Part shown: piece by piece, positions 8,866 through 18,524 of the stretch | Position numbering within the stretch: position 1 is the first letter of the stretch | How the letters are laid out: the number at the start of each line of letters is the position of its first letter | Assembly: GCA_001600495.1 (NCBI GenBank) | Contig: BCKE01000070.1 | Location: forward strand, 68,115-95,416 | Origin: Pilasporangium apinafurcum | Lineage: Eukaryota > Oomycota > Peronosporomycetes > Pythiales > Pythiaceae | Length of the DNA stretch: 27,302 nucleotides | Direction: 5' to 3' | The notes under the pieces: generated by a model | Seen by the model: the letters and a program-made list of their open reading frames with translations, nothing else | Told to the model about the DNA's origin: nothing | The model's database searches: none | Translations under genes and position numbers: made by a program

Positions 8866-9345
8866 GATTCTTGATCAAGACAAACTTAGCCAAAACGACC
8901 TAACCATCGCTAGTCACAAACGTCCATTCTAGTCTGTGTGAGTCACATTCACATAGGAATTCCATAATTCTCGTTGTCCTGCAGACCTTGTACGTCGTGT
9001 TGTTCTTCCTGTGGCCCTCAACGTTGCCTGTCGCACTGGTGACGATGTAGACTAGTACCTAAGCGTTCGTATTGGTGTTATTGTCTGCAGATGCCATCCA
9101 TCATCGTTATCCCATGTTTCATTCGTAATCGCCGTTTGTATATGTGCTGATGGCCAGCAAGCACCACGTCGACGCTGTACATGGGGAAGAACTCTACAAA
9201 TGCCAGTTGGATCTGCTGAAGCTGGTCGATGAGAGCACCATCTTTGTATACAACAAGTAGCGAGCATTGGATCGTGCCATCCTCAGGTCGGCTTCCAGCT
9301 ACGCTAACTCGCCACCAAAAGTGCCGTTCTTAGTGATGTGTTATA
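8866..9345 (-). pseudogene. Truncated purple acid phosphatase pseudogene
   Basis: Minus-strand fragments in shifting frames match the C-terminal half of the PAPs in order: NGTFGGELA, stop, LEADLRMARSN; then KDGALIDQLQQIQLAFVEFF and VVLAGHQHIYKR (metal-binding GHxH block); then YIVTSATGNVEG; then LEWTFVTSDG, stop, VVLAKFVLIK. It is closest to PAP3 (LEWKFFTSD, FVLSK). The segment holding the VGMHRP block is deleted, stops replace a Trp and another residue, and frameshifts are present. The upstream half (GDxG, GDISYAD, GNHE) is absent: homology stops at about 9345, where a family A element begins. It is therefore a dead, TE-truncated member of the array. Confidence 0.85.
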
Positions 9346-9984
9346 GCGTTAAAGTATGATGAAGGTCAACTTTGATTCTCTCCACGATATGTTGGTTTCG
9401 CCAAGAATGAAGGCATTAAGATCAAAGAGTAGCTTCTAACACTCGAGTATACAGCTCGTTTATAGAGAGCTCGAGAAGATCGCTACTATCCCTGCGCTCC
9501 AATGCCAATAGTGTTGAAAGAATTCGAGCAGACAGACTCCATTCGAACATACGCAATCGATCCTGGAGTCCAAAGTTCCATAACTTTGTACGACCATCAT
9601 AGCATGATGTCAAGCGTAGACGACGCCAAGAACACAATGTTTAACCGCTGTCTATTGCTCGATCTTCCATTTTTCGGAACTTCAGAGATGACGTCCAAAC
9701 AAAAAAGAATTTCAAACAAGATGTCAAAAACAATGCTCACATGATCTCACTACAAATTTAAGAAGCTACTGAAGTACAAGATGGAAGGAGTGGAGGAAGG
9801 ATGATCGAATGTGATAAACATTATACAAGAGAGACTTGTTCACAGAGTCCATGTGTCGTAGGTGTCTACTCTGTGGTTATGTAGTCTAAGGTAACTTTTG
9901 TTAGTTAGGTCGAACTGAAAGAAAAAAGAGGAGTTCCTCTGTGAGTTATTGGTATTTTGGTATCTCATATGATCTCTTGACGTG
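9346..9984 (+). mobile_element. Family A TnpB-like relic with one terminus
   Basis: The plus strand aligns with the long element at about 23455-23940 and carries codons for VLKEFEQTDSIRTYAIDPGV followed by QSSITLYD. This is a typical RuvC-I block of IS607-type TnpB with the Asp kept. Further on are codons for MLT, stop, SHYKFKKLLKYKM. The zinc finger and RuvC-III are deleted, and the sequence then runs into an L-type terminal arm ending in GATCTCTTGACGTG at 9984. Multiple stops and frameshifts show it is inactive. The left side abuts the PAP pseudogene with no second terminus. It lies just beyond the 3' end of PAP3. Confidence 0.8.
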
Positions 9985-10054
9985 TATTTACAAAGAAAAG
10001 TAGGTCATTCGTGAAGCAAAGCCACCGCTAAACATTCAAAGAGCACTAATGTTC

Positions 10055-11560
10055 TTAAGCCAAGGCATACTGCATCATTACAACCAGAGCCATCGCAATA
10101 AACTGCATCACCGAAATAGAATTGCCCGAAACACCCGCCGAATCACCAGAGCCACCCGAGCCCGTGGCAACCAACGACTTACTCAAGACAAATTTGTCCA
10201 GCACAGTTTGGTCATCGCTCGTGAAGAATTTCCACTCGAGCGACGTGCGCGAGACCTTTATCGTCGTAATACCATAGTTTTGGTTATCCTGGTAAACGTT
10301 CCACGTCGCGTTAGGCGTAACATTTTTGTCCAGTCCTTCGGTGTTACCCGCAGCACCCGTGACAATATACACAGGGGCCTTTGGGTTCGTGTACGAGCTG
10401 TAATCATCCGATACACCATCCATGACAGCTTTGTTCTTGGCGATGGGGAATTGTCGTTCATATGCGTGCTGATGACCTGCGAGCACCAAATCCACACCAT
10501 AAGTGATGAATAAATCTTCAAATGCCGCTTGCGTAAGCGCAGGTTGATCCCAAGGCGAGCCGTCCTTGTTCGCGTACATTAGACAGTAGATGGGGCGATG
10601 CATGCCGACGAAGATCCACGGCACATTGTCCGTGTTGTTGCTCGCCTTCTGTAAATCTGCTTCCAGCCATTTCAGTTGGTCGCCAAAGTTGCCATTATCC
10701 ACCATGTCTGTGAATGCGTTGGTTGGAGCACCTTCATAATCTGTTTCCGATGAGAGTGAGATGAAATGGATCGGACCGTAATCAAACGAGTACCACATGT
10801 TGAGCACGCCGCTACTTTCCTCCGATGGCATCTTGAATCGTGCATTGAACGCTGTGTAATTACCGAATGCCTGCATCTTCTCCGTCGACTTCATGCACGC
10901 TGGCGAGTGGCACTCCGCCTCGTGGTTCCCAGGGAGCACCATGTACGGCACAACGTTCATGAGCGGCGCGAGTGAGTTCGTCCAGTTGTTCCAGACGGCT
11001 TCATAGTTGAACTTCGAGAGGCCATACTCGAGATAATCGTCATCGGCGTACGAGATGTCGCCAATGTGGTACGCGAAATCCACATCATCACCCAATGTGT
11101 TGAGCAGCGCGATGGTGTCAATTGAGTTCTCACCGTCACCACCGTCTCCGTAGATTGCAATCGTGAATTCGTCGGTGTCATCGGCACTACGTGCAGTCGT
11201 AAACGTAAACACGTCACTCTGCAAGGATTCATTGTTGGCACTTCCCACTTTGTAGTAGTACTCTGTGTGTGGTGTCAGCCCATCAACTGTCGCATGGTGA
11301 TGCACCATAGTGTAATTCTCGTCCGAGTAGTAAGAAATGGATGAGACCGTCACACTTTGCTGCTTCAGATTATCCTTGGACGTTCCGATCCACACAGTGC
11401 TATCACTGGCGTTTGCAGCGGTCGCCCACGACATTGTCATTCCCGTACCAGCTTCTGCACCAGCATATGCCAAATGGATTTGCTGAGGTGCCTCACCATA
11501 TTCATCCGCAGATACGATCGAAGCGACTGCCGCAACGGCTACGACCAGTGCACTCTTCAT
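10055..11560 (-). CDS. Purple acid phosphatase 3, probably GPI-anchored
   Basis: A 501-residue PAP with a signal peptide (MKSALVVAVAAVASIVSA) followed almost at once by the N-terminal domain (APQQIHLAYAG). It lacks the Cys-rich pre-domain of about 45 residues found in PAP1 and PAP2. All metallophosphatase blocks are present: YGDGGDGEN (138), GDISYAD (167), GNHE (211), VGMHRP and GHQHAYER. Unlike its paralogues it has a C-terminal extension: a Ser/Gly-rich spacer (SGGSGDSAGVSGNS) and a hydrophobic tail ending VVMMQYALA with no charged end, the layout of a GPI-attachment signal. It is probably held at the plasma membrane or wall while the others are soluble. Many NxT/NxS sites are visible. It is the most upstream gene of the array and the likely parent of the pseudogene at 8866-9345. 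Confidence 0.94.
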   Translation of the reverse strand: MKSALVVAVAAVASIVSADEYGEAPQQIHLAYAGAEAGTGMTMSWATAANASDSTVWIGTSKDNLKQQSVTVSSISYYSDENYTMVHHHATVDGLTPHTEYYYKVGSANNESLQSDVFTFTTARSADDTDEFTIAIYGDGGDGENSIDTIALLNTLGDDVDFAYHIGDISYADDDYLEYGLSKFNYEAVWNNWTNSLAPLMNVVPYMVLPGNHEAECHSPACMKSTEKMQAFGNYTAFNARFKMPSEESSGVLNMWYSFDYGPIHFISLSSETDYEGAPTNAFTDMVDNGNFGDQLKWLEADLQKASNNTDNVPWIFVGMHRPIYCLMYANKDGSPWDQPALTQAAFEDLFITYGVDLVLAGHQHAYERQFPIAKNKAVMDGVSDDYSSYTNPKAPVYIVTGAAGNTEGLDKNVTPNATWNVYQDNQNYGITTIKVSRTSLEWKFFTSDDQTVLDKFVLSKSLVATGSGGSGDSAGVSGNSISVMQFIAMALVVMMQYALA

Positions 11561-11588
11561 TTTTCGCGTTGTATTTGCACGTGTATGA

Positions 11589-11608
11589 GCAAATTCCGGA
11601 ATGGAAGA
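11589..11608 (-). promoter_or_regulatory. Possible initiator/flanking motif, PAP3
   Basis: The minus strand reads TTCCATTCCGGAATTTGCTC, a weaker match to the motif before PAP1 and PAP2 (CCATTCC for TCATTYY, GAATTT for CAATTT). It lies 28 bases upstream of the ATG at 11560. Its position relative to the gene agrees with the other two. Confidence 0.45.
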
Positions 11609-12852
11609 GGCGAGACGGTCTCTTGGCTACTGTGGTGTGAAGAGGTCCACCAAATGTGACTAAAGGAGCCCTCTCTCTCTGTCTGTCACCTGGTCGAGTT
11701 GAAGAAGCCAGCGTGAGCGGTGCTGGTTGGTAGAAAAGAGGAAGAAAATCACCGGAACGGACGTTTAATTGGCTGGAAATGGATCTTTTTTATAGCTAAT
11801 GATTCCAGCTGGGCTGTCGCACAGTGGGATGGTTACCAACATAAGATGGTTTTCTTGGCGGCGCTTTGAGTTTTGAGATGCGAGAGGTGTCAATGTGGTC
11901 ATAAAAGGCTGTTTTGTGGCGGTCGAGTTCGAATTTTACATTCATGCTCGGCGACAGCCCATCAAAGAGACATAGGTCATCCAGAAAAGATAAAAACAAA
12001 AACTCGCTCTTTGTTCATGATTCTACTTGGAGGAACAAGAGCGAGGTTTAACCAAAATAGCCAATCGACCGAGATTCAACATTTCTCGGATGAGTTTTCT
12101 TTCTCTTCTTTTTCTTTGGTCCATTTGTTTCTTAGTAAGAGTGCTAATGATCGTTTTCGATTGGATTGGGCATGAAAACGCCCAACTAGAAAGCTTGGAT
12201 CCCACGCTGTCACTCTATGTGCTACAGGTAGGAAACGCGGCAGGTCTTTGTTCACGAACAAAAGACTATTGCTAATAAGGGAGATGAGCAAGAGGCAATC
12301 AATTGTGTCTGTACCAGCATTATGTCCGTCTCGTTGCACATATAAACGCCGCTGATGTATGTGTGTGCATGGAAATAGACCGATGGAAGGGCAACACTGC
12401 TATACTATGGTACTACCACGTGGTAAACATTTGTGTTATCTGTAAATCTTTTAAAACTATGAGGTCTTCTCTAAGAAAGAATCCCCTGATTTCTTTTATA
12501 GAGTAGAATAGAGACTCTGTGAAGGAAGAGAAGCGCAAATCGTGAAGCAAAGTGGTACGCTGATTTGCCAAAATTGGGCCTGCGCTGTTCACTGTCTTTT
12601 ACTTATTACCAAAGGCACCGAAAATGTCACCCTAAAAAATCCTAAAAATTTCTGATGTTCCCTCACATTTGCTTTCGAGCTTTGTTCTAATGCCATAGCG
12701 TATGGCTATCCTAAAAGAGAGACGGGCCTCCCTGTGGGCACTCGTAGACATTTGTCATTCTTTCTACGTTCTGCAAGCTAATCAACTTGCGCTAGAGATT
12801 GCAGTTGGATCATAATTACTACCAGCAGCATTGTCTAGCTTTTCTTCTGTGG
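11609..12852. other. Intergenic, no supported gene
   Basis: Several short overlapping open frames occur (around 11796-12506) but none has a domain, a conserved motif or a gene-like composition. The first 100 bases are the PAP3 5' flank and include a CT-rich stretch (CTCTCTCTCTGTCTGTC). No RNA gene or TIR recognised. Confidence 0.45.
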
Positions 12853-13473
12853 TCACGTCTGTACGGGTAGCAGCTTCTTGCTTACCGAGTTTATACTTCC
12901 TGAAAACAAGCACCAATCAACGCCATTAGGTGATGCTGCTAAGATCAATAAATGTAAATTTCCTCGTCTTCCTGGTTTTCTCACAAAAGCTCTTTGACTC
13001 TTCACACTCCATGCATACTTTCGGCTGTGATTGAGAAAGAATGCTGCTTCATCCAACGCTATCCACTTTCTCCCTGTGTGTTTGGACAGTGATGACAAAA
13101 AATGGTGTTCTTGTGTGCTAGAGGTTTCTTGATAAGCAATGGAAGTCTTTTTGTACGTGATTTTATGTTCTAGCAAGATGCGCTGGACTGTTCGTAGAGA
13201 GACATCAATGTCATATGTATTTTTCACGAAAACAACTCCGTCAGCAAGCGTGCTTGTATCACGATTAAGAAAAAAATTGACGAGTTGGCTGGGCTGGTTG
13301 TCATTCAATTTTCGCAGGTGAGATCGATTGAGAGTTCGTGCTGCAAACTTAACACCACAGAACCAACGTTGAACGGTTCGTTTGCTTATATCAAGAATCT
13401 CAACGATCTTGATGAGGATGAATCCTTGGGTCCGAAGATGAAAACAAATTTGTCGTCCAACAATTGATTTCAT
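12853..13473 (-). pseudogene. Truncated IS630/Tc1-mariner-like transposase
   Basis: A 206-codon frame begins with a helix-turn-helix region (IVEILDISKRTVQRWF), followed by a second homeodomain-like segment (SLRTVQRILLEHKITYKKTS). The start of the DDE domain follows: KWIALDEAAFFLNHSRKYAW contains the first catalytic Asp, and GRRGNLHLLILAASPNGVDW, then FSGSINS, lead toward the second. The frame ends soon after at LLPVQT, so the second and third catalytic residues are missing. Full transposases of this family are about 300-350 residues. The upstream two-thirds has no stop, which suggests fairly recent decay or loss of the 3' part. TIRs were not found. Whether this enzyme type ever moved the family A elements cannot be told. 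Confidence 0.75.
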
Positions 13474-14289
13474 GGCTATATATTTTTATGGATAAAAAAG
13501 GTGGTATTCTCACTGCAACCCGTAATAATCAAATGACAGGTTCGTTTGCTGTAACAGCGGTGTAGACAAGAAATGGGAGAAACGAAACTGAACTCTGGCT
13601 TCCTATGAGATACATTTAATTTGCTAGTCACCCATGACGTTTTGGAGAAAAGAGTGCAGTCGATTTCATAAAGCAGCGTAGATCGTTCATGTGCATCAAG
13701 CTCTAAGTTAGGAGGGAATTTGCATTATACACATGATAATCATGATACTGATTCTACAAAGAGCAACCGGCCAAATGCCCAGTAGGACCTGATTCACGCA
13801 TCAATGGAAACTTCGTTAGACGCACTGAAAAAACTTTCTAGCTGTAAGTGTTCACGTATATACTTGTCGATCTCAAATACGATTTCCCCTTATAGTGCGC
13901 TCGATCGCCAACCACACAAGTTCAAGCATGCCATTTACACCAAAATGTGTGCGTAATGTTTTGTACAACTGTACTCCGCATAAATTTCAACAACTATCTT
14001 GTGCTTGACGTTATCAACATCTATATCACATTAGAATTGACTCATTTTGGACCGCTAAGGCCTCTCGTCCGTCCCAAAAGACCCAATAAAGCAAAAGAAT
14101 TACATGAGCTGAAGTACTTGCTCAAGAAAACAGAGCGATCCAATCGGATTATTCCCGTCAAAGACAGGCATTAACAAAAAAGAGGAAAGAAGCTAATTAC
14201 AAAGATCAAGTGTAGCAAAAAAAAGAAGCCAATCATATGTGCAGAGGCAATCTGCAATATCAAAGGAAATCTCAAAGCCATGTAGTGGC
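13474..14289. other. Intergenic, no supported gene
   Basis: AT-rich, with only short frames (for example 13947-14174, plus) that show no domain. It contains the 5' flank of the transposase fragment and the 3' flank of the mucin-like gene. Confidence 0.45.
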
Positions 14290-15072
14290 TTATGGAGTCA
14301 TGATGACGGCCATATCCACGGCCTGCTTCTCCGCAATCCGGGTAGCCGCCTGTTTCTTGCTCTTCTTGTACATCGCAATGCCAATAACCACACAGGCCAC
14401 ACCGGCCACCGCAGCGACAATGCCGACCAAGGTAGCAGAGCTCGATGAGGCCGTTTCGACGGCACCTGCCACGAGGTTGGATGTCGGCACAACGATGTCT
14501 TCGGCGTTTGCAGTTTCAGAGCCAGCGGATGCGTTGCTGCCCGGCACTGGGACTTCCACATCTCCACTGCCGGCAGACGCGGATCCACCATCGTTACCTC
14601 CATTACCGCCATTGCCACCGTTACCTCCATTGCCACCATTGCCACCATTACCGCCATTGCCACCATTACCGCCATTGCCACCATTGTCTTCACCGGGCGT
14701 GTAGTCACCGTAGCCCGGCCAGACGCAACCCCAGGCGCCGGTCTTGATGACCTGGCAGGCACCATTTACTGGAGCCACACAGGATCCAGATGCACCGTCG
14801 TAGGCCGGGAGGTACGAATGACAGTCAGCAATGGCAACATCGCCGACTACAGGGCAGTTCCAGCCTGCCGGCTCAGGGCCACTGCCACTGCAAATGGGGC
14901 CACCAATGCAGTAGGTGGCATCGTGTTCCACGCTGATGGGCCAGCAGCCCAATTCTTCATCGTAGACTGGAGCCTCAGTCTCCGTTGGGACAGTCGCTGC
15001 AGGTGTTGGGGACTGAGCCATTACGTCTGCGAGCAAAGCGCAGGAGATTATCGCCACTGCAAACACCTTCAT
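14290..15072 (-). CDS. Mucin-like membrane-anchored protein with eight-cysteine domain
   Basis: A 260-residue type I membrane protein. A signal peptide (residues 1-19, cleavage after VMA) precedes a short Thr/Pro stretch and a domain with eight cysteines. It has the same signatures as the gene at 1-833: HDATYCIGGPICSGSG, NCPVVGDVAIADC, CVAPV, then IKTGAWGCVW. A Gly-Gly-Asn repeat follows, then a Ser/Ala-rich stalk, a transmembrane helix (about residues 213-235, LVGIVAAVAGVACVVIGIAM) and a basic cytoplasmic tail (YKKSKK). It is probably displayed on the cell surface. The function of the domain is unknown to me. Replacement of the Pro/Thr repeat by a Gly/Asn repeat between the two paralogues suggests the linker, not its exact sequence, matters. 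Confidence 0.92.
   Translation of the reverse strand: MKVFAVAIISCALLADVMAQSPTPAATVPTETEAPVYDEELGCWPISVEHDATYCIGGPICSGSGPEPAGWNCPVVGDVAIADCHSYLPAYDGASGSCVAPVNGACQVIKTGAWGCVWPGYGDYTPGEDNGGNGGNGGNGGNGGNGGNGGNGGNGGNGGNDGGSASAGSGDVEVPVPGSNASAGSETANAEDIVVPTSNLVAGAVETASSSSATLVGIVAAVAGVACVVIGIAMYKKSKKQAATRIAEKQAVDMAVIMTP
14592..14685. repeat. Coding microsatellite, 9-bp unit (Gly-Gly-Asn)
   Basis: Tandem 9-bp units of the type CCATTGCCA or CCATTACCG encode a run of Asn-Gly-Gly on the minus strand within the mucin-like gene. Unit length is a multiple of three. Length variation between alleles is likely and would change the spacing between the cysteine domain and the membrane stalk. Confidence 0.85.
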
Positions 15073-17921
15073 GTTCTGAATTGGTTTGGTTCTTGGCTGG
15101 TTAGCTTAGGATCGCTTGTTGGATTATGGGACTCGATGTATGATCGAGTGGAAGAAAGGTCTTCAACTTGTTCAGTCGCGAGCGATTTGGAAAATGAACG
15201 CAAGCAAATGGAAGGAAGTCAAAAAAGAAAAACAAGAAACAACATCAAAGCGTCTCAAGAAAAGAAGGTGAATCCCTACAAACCAAAGCCACGCAAGGAT
15301 GTGTGATCTGTAGAAAAGCGAGAAACAGTACCAATTCCAGCTTTCACCGAAGTAAACACTGGCTTATTCATATATTCCTACAAAAAAGAGTGCACTTCTT
15401 CTTCGTCTTCACACAAATACTGTAAATATCTGTATGAAGTCACTTCAACATGCACCTCATCGTCAAAGCTGATCATTTTATTGGCTTTATGTGATTTATA
15501 ATCTTTGTTCAACATAAATACGATGAACTGTAGTATAATTACTATTTTATATATAAATAATATATCATTAAATGAGTTTCATGTCATTTTTCAGTGAGGT
15601 TGAACGAGTTTCTCTGTTTTTGTAGAACAAAGAAGCAGAAAAAAAGATGTCACTCCAGGTCTCTGAAGCGAGATTGTTGAATAATGGATGCAAATTTTCT
15701 TTAGCTGGTTGAGCGTGATGCTTCACGTCACATACTTGCGTAGATGTAAAGAGGGAGGAGATAAACAGAACTGAAAGGTGAGTTGGTAATCATCGTTGTT
15801 GAAAGAATTTATGAGCAGTAGATTGATAGCCTAGATCACTGTCACTACATATCAAAGACCATAGACTAGACTAAAGAAACGGTCTCGAATCAGATTGGTA
15901 GCCACTGTGAAGGAGAACTACGCATATGACATCGCTGGGGAAGTTTAACCGCTGTGCCCATTGAGTAAACAGGGCTGGTACCTCAACTGATAACGACATT
16001 GGCTGCATCGTTCTTGATAACGAAGTCGAAAGTATTCATTGACGTAAGTCACTCCAGAGGCAGCTGCTTCTGATGCGTGTGTGTGGTTCTGTAATACGAC
16101 AAACAGCCAGCTCAACTGTAAAGGCTGCGATATACAGAAAACTACGTCCACCCATGAAAATATTGAACAACATAAAAAAATTCCCAATATTTCAATAGAC
16201 CTCCATAGAAAGACACATATATGACTCCTTTTTATTTCGCAAAGGTCTCCAGTACAGCAACGATCGAAGCTGGGAAATGGCTACATACATTTTCTTCTCG
16301 CAAGATAACATTATTTACTATCATCTTTACTCCTCGTATGCTTGTATCTTGGATCTGCACATCACACACAGTTGTCTAGTTCATCCACAATCCCAAATTT
16401 CTCCCATAAAAATCAAGGTGCCTTCAACAAATGGTTGACAACATGGGGAACACAATGTTTGCTGTATGTAAGGCTGGACGCAGGGGGTGTTCGTTACTCT
16501 CTCCTCTTCGTTGAAGAATAATTCTTTAACACAACACAATCATTCCTCCCTCCATGTGGAGACAGCCACCGATACAGTCGTCTGCTCTTGCACAAATGAA
16601 GGTGGCTGATCTCACTAGGCAAACGGAGACACCTAAGACTTGAGATGGTTTTAATCTACACATTCACTTACGCAATTAGTCACATCGAATGATTGATTAA
16701 AGCTTAACATCCCCTTTCTTCATACATTGAGTACTTGTCCGTAATAGCAAGCGTGATGGAGATAGTATAAATTCGTGCTAGGTTCCCATTTCCTGTAGTG
16801 AATACTATAGTTCACTTTCATTACAATATTGGAAGATGACTACAAGTATTTGATCGTGTTAATCAGCGTTTCTTACAGCATATTCGCGTGCGCTTTTTCT
16901 TGTTATAAAAAAGCATGGTAGACCCCACGAGGTTTACAATATTTTCGACATCTCGAAGGAGTCTTCGCAAACTGCAGATAACACTCGACACATATACGTA
17001 TCTAGAATCCTAGCTGTCGCCTCACAAAAGGAAATCAGGTCGAACATATAAGCTCAAAGAATTGACTTACCATTGACATCAAGTCGTGTCGGCTGTGATC
17101 ACACATGGAACCTGTTACTTGCAGCTCATCGTTCAGACAATTAAGAGTGAAGAGGCAGATTGAGTCGTGGTACAACCGATATTCAACCCTATGATGAAAC
17201 TGAGGGAACGGATCCTACTCAATTACGTGCAAAAATAACCGATAGGCTTTCCTCAATCCCTTCAGCGTTTCTCTCTCCTTTTACATACTTACCTGCGCTT
17301 GCTAGCAGCTGGTAATAGCTCTCACAAGCAACTGAATCGAGTGAACAACGTGTCCATCGCATCGTCAATGTAGAAATGCACTCTGCGTTTCTCATGGATG
17401 CACAGATGTACGGAGACATTGATTGCCATTCTCCCGTTGGGATCTCATCTCGATATGTAGTGTTGTTTGCACAATATCACAAGTTCCACCCACCACTGTT
17501 TCGTTGCTTTGCACGTTTGAGTTGCTCTGATTATACTCCGTTTCTTTCGCGCTAAGCAAGCCATTATAACTTAAAACATTTCTTTAGTTTATCAATGAAA
17601 TACATATCTTCTTACATCGTTTTAGATATACTAGTTTTAGTTAATTTGTCGAAGTGACATGCATTTTTATGGTCGAGCTAAAGATACGAAATTGGTTGAT
17701 ACCTCATTCAAGCAAGAAATTTTACAAGTGAGTTGTCACACACCCAGATCATTTCGACCTTCGCTCGCGCGTTTTTTAGCTCGCATACTATGCGCTGGCA
17801 GACAGTCTGACTGGACAGATGAAAAAAAGACTTCATTTTCCTAATCAAGCTGTTCATATCAAGCAACAACATCCAGAAACCAGTTCAGAGCATTAATCAA
17901 GTCCAGTTCACATTAAGCTCT
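15073..17921. other. Long intergenic region (2.8 kb), no supported gene
   Basis: The largest gene-free stretch in the window, AT-rich, with a TATATAAATAATATAT segment near 15550-15570. A minus-strand frame at 15945-16187 contains VNEYFRLRYQERCSQC, which recalls the TS-motif/zinc-finger region of Fanzors, but without any other block I do not call it. Frames at 17219-17419 (minus) and 17659-17844 (plus) show no domain. No tRNA or rRNA is recognised. Confidence 0.4.
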
Positions 17922-18374
17922 ATGTCAATACCATGCACCTCAGCTCGCTTTCTCTACGCTATAGCTTTGTTAATTATGCTGTGCGTTGAGGTAAAACTTG
18001 TGTATGGGTCTGATCTCTCAATACCAAAAGAAGCGTTTGTGGATATTCCACGTACGCTCAGAAGTGGCTCAAGTTCCAGTGAAGCCCTGCAACTCACAAC
18101 TGCTCAGGAAGAGCCGAATGAAACAGCAATATTGAGTGGTACTGCGAGTGCAAACGATAACTCTGCGCTAGTTTGGGTTGGCGTCTTTGCCACCGTTGCC
18201 GTTGCTGTTTTGTTAGCGATTGCCGCTGTGATAAAGTACTACCGACGGCCAAATGATTTGTCAATCAAACAAGAAGATATAGAGGAAGTCGTGATTTCTC
18301 CCGGTTTGGGCCACGCGATGACGCCGACAAATGTTACAGGCACCAAACAATTCATCTATACGGCGCATATATGA
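17922..18374 (+). CDS. Small secreted-pathway membrane protein with RxLR-like motif
   Basis: A 150-residue protein. Residues 1-29 form a signal peptide (hydrophobic FLYAIALLIMLCVEV core, ending YGS). R44-T45-L46-R47 matches the RxLR pattern at the position usual for oomycete host-translocation motifs, followed by Ser-rich and acidic sequence (QEEPNE at 62) but no clear EER. A single transmembrane helix spans about residues 83-104, followed by YYRRP and a 40-residue tail. A membrane span is not typical for a translocated effector, so a surface-anchored type I protein is equally likely. Its layout (signal peptide, short ectodomain, Val/Ala-rich helix, basic stop-transfer, tail) resembles the mucin-like protein at 14290-15072. 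No homologue is recognised. Confidence 0.7.
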   Translation: MSIPCTSARFLYAIALLIMLCVEVKLVYGSDLSIPKEAFVDIPRTLRSGSSSSEALQLTTAQEEPNETAILSGTASANDNSALVWVGVFATVAVAVLLAIAAVIKYYRRPNDLSIKQEDIEEVVISPGLGHAMTPTNVTGTKQFIYTAHI

Positions 18375-18524
18375 AGTAGCAGCATCATTGACTGCTTCTA
18401 CGGATAGCATATCCACACAAAAATGAATGTTAGTGAATCGGAACACTGCCAAAGTTATTAATGCCCAGTGAAATTAGCTATTTACATGTCGATCCAATGC
18501 GTAAGAAAATTTTTATTTACACCA

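Noticed and set aside
8625-8903. A 92-codon plus-strand frame
   Set aside because: It overlaps the C-terminal end of the PAP pseudogene on the other strand, has no domain and no promoter motif.
14237-14704. Plus-strand frame with a long Pro-Pro-Leu repeat
   Set aside because: It is the antisense reading of the Gly-Gly-Asn repeat of the mucin-like gene, which has a signal peptide, a conserved domain and a membrane helix on the minus strand.
15945-16187. Minus-strand VNEYFRLRYQERCSQC resembling a Fanzor TS/zinc-finger block
   Set aside because: No RuvC-I, GDW or RDVN block is found on either side, and the TS residues are absent. It may be a very old remnant but cannot be supported.
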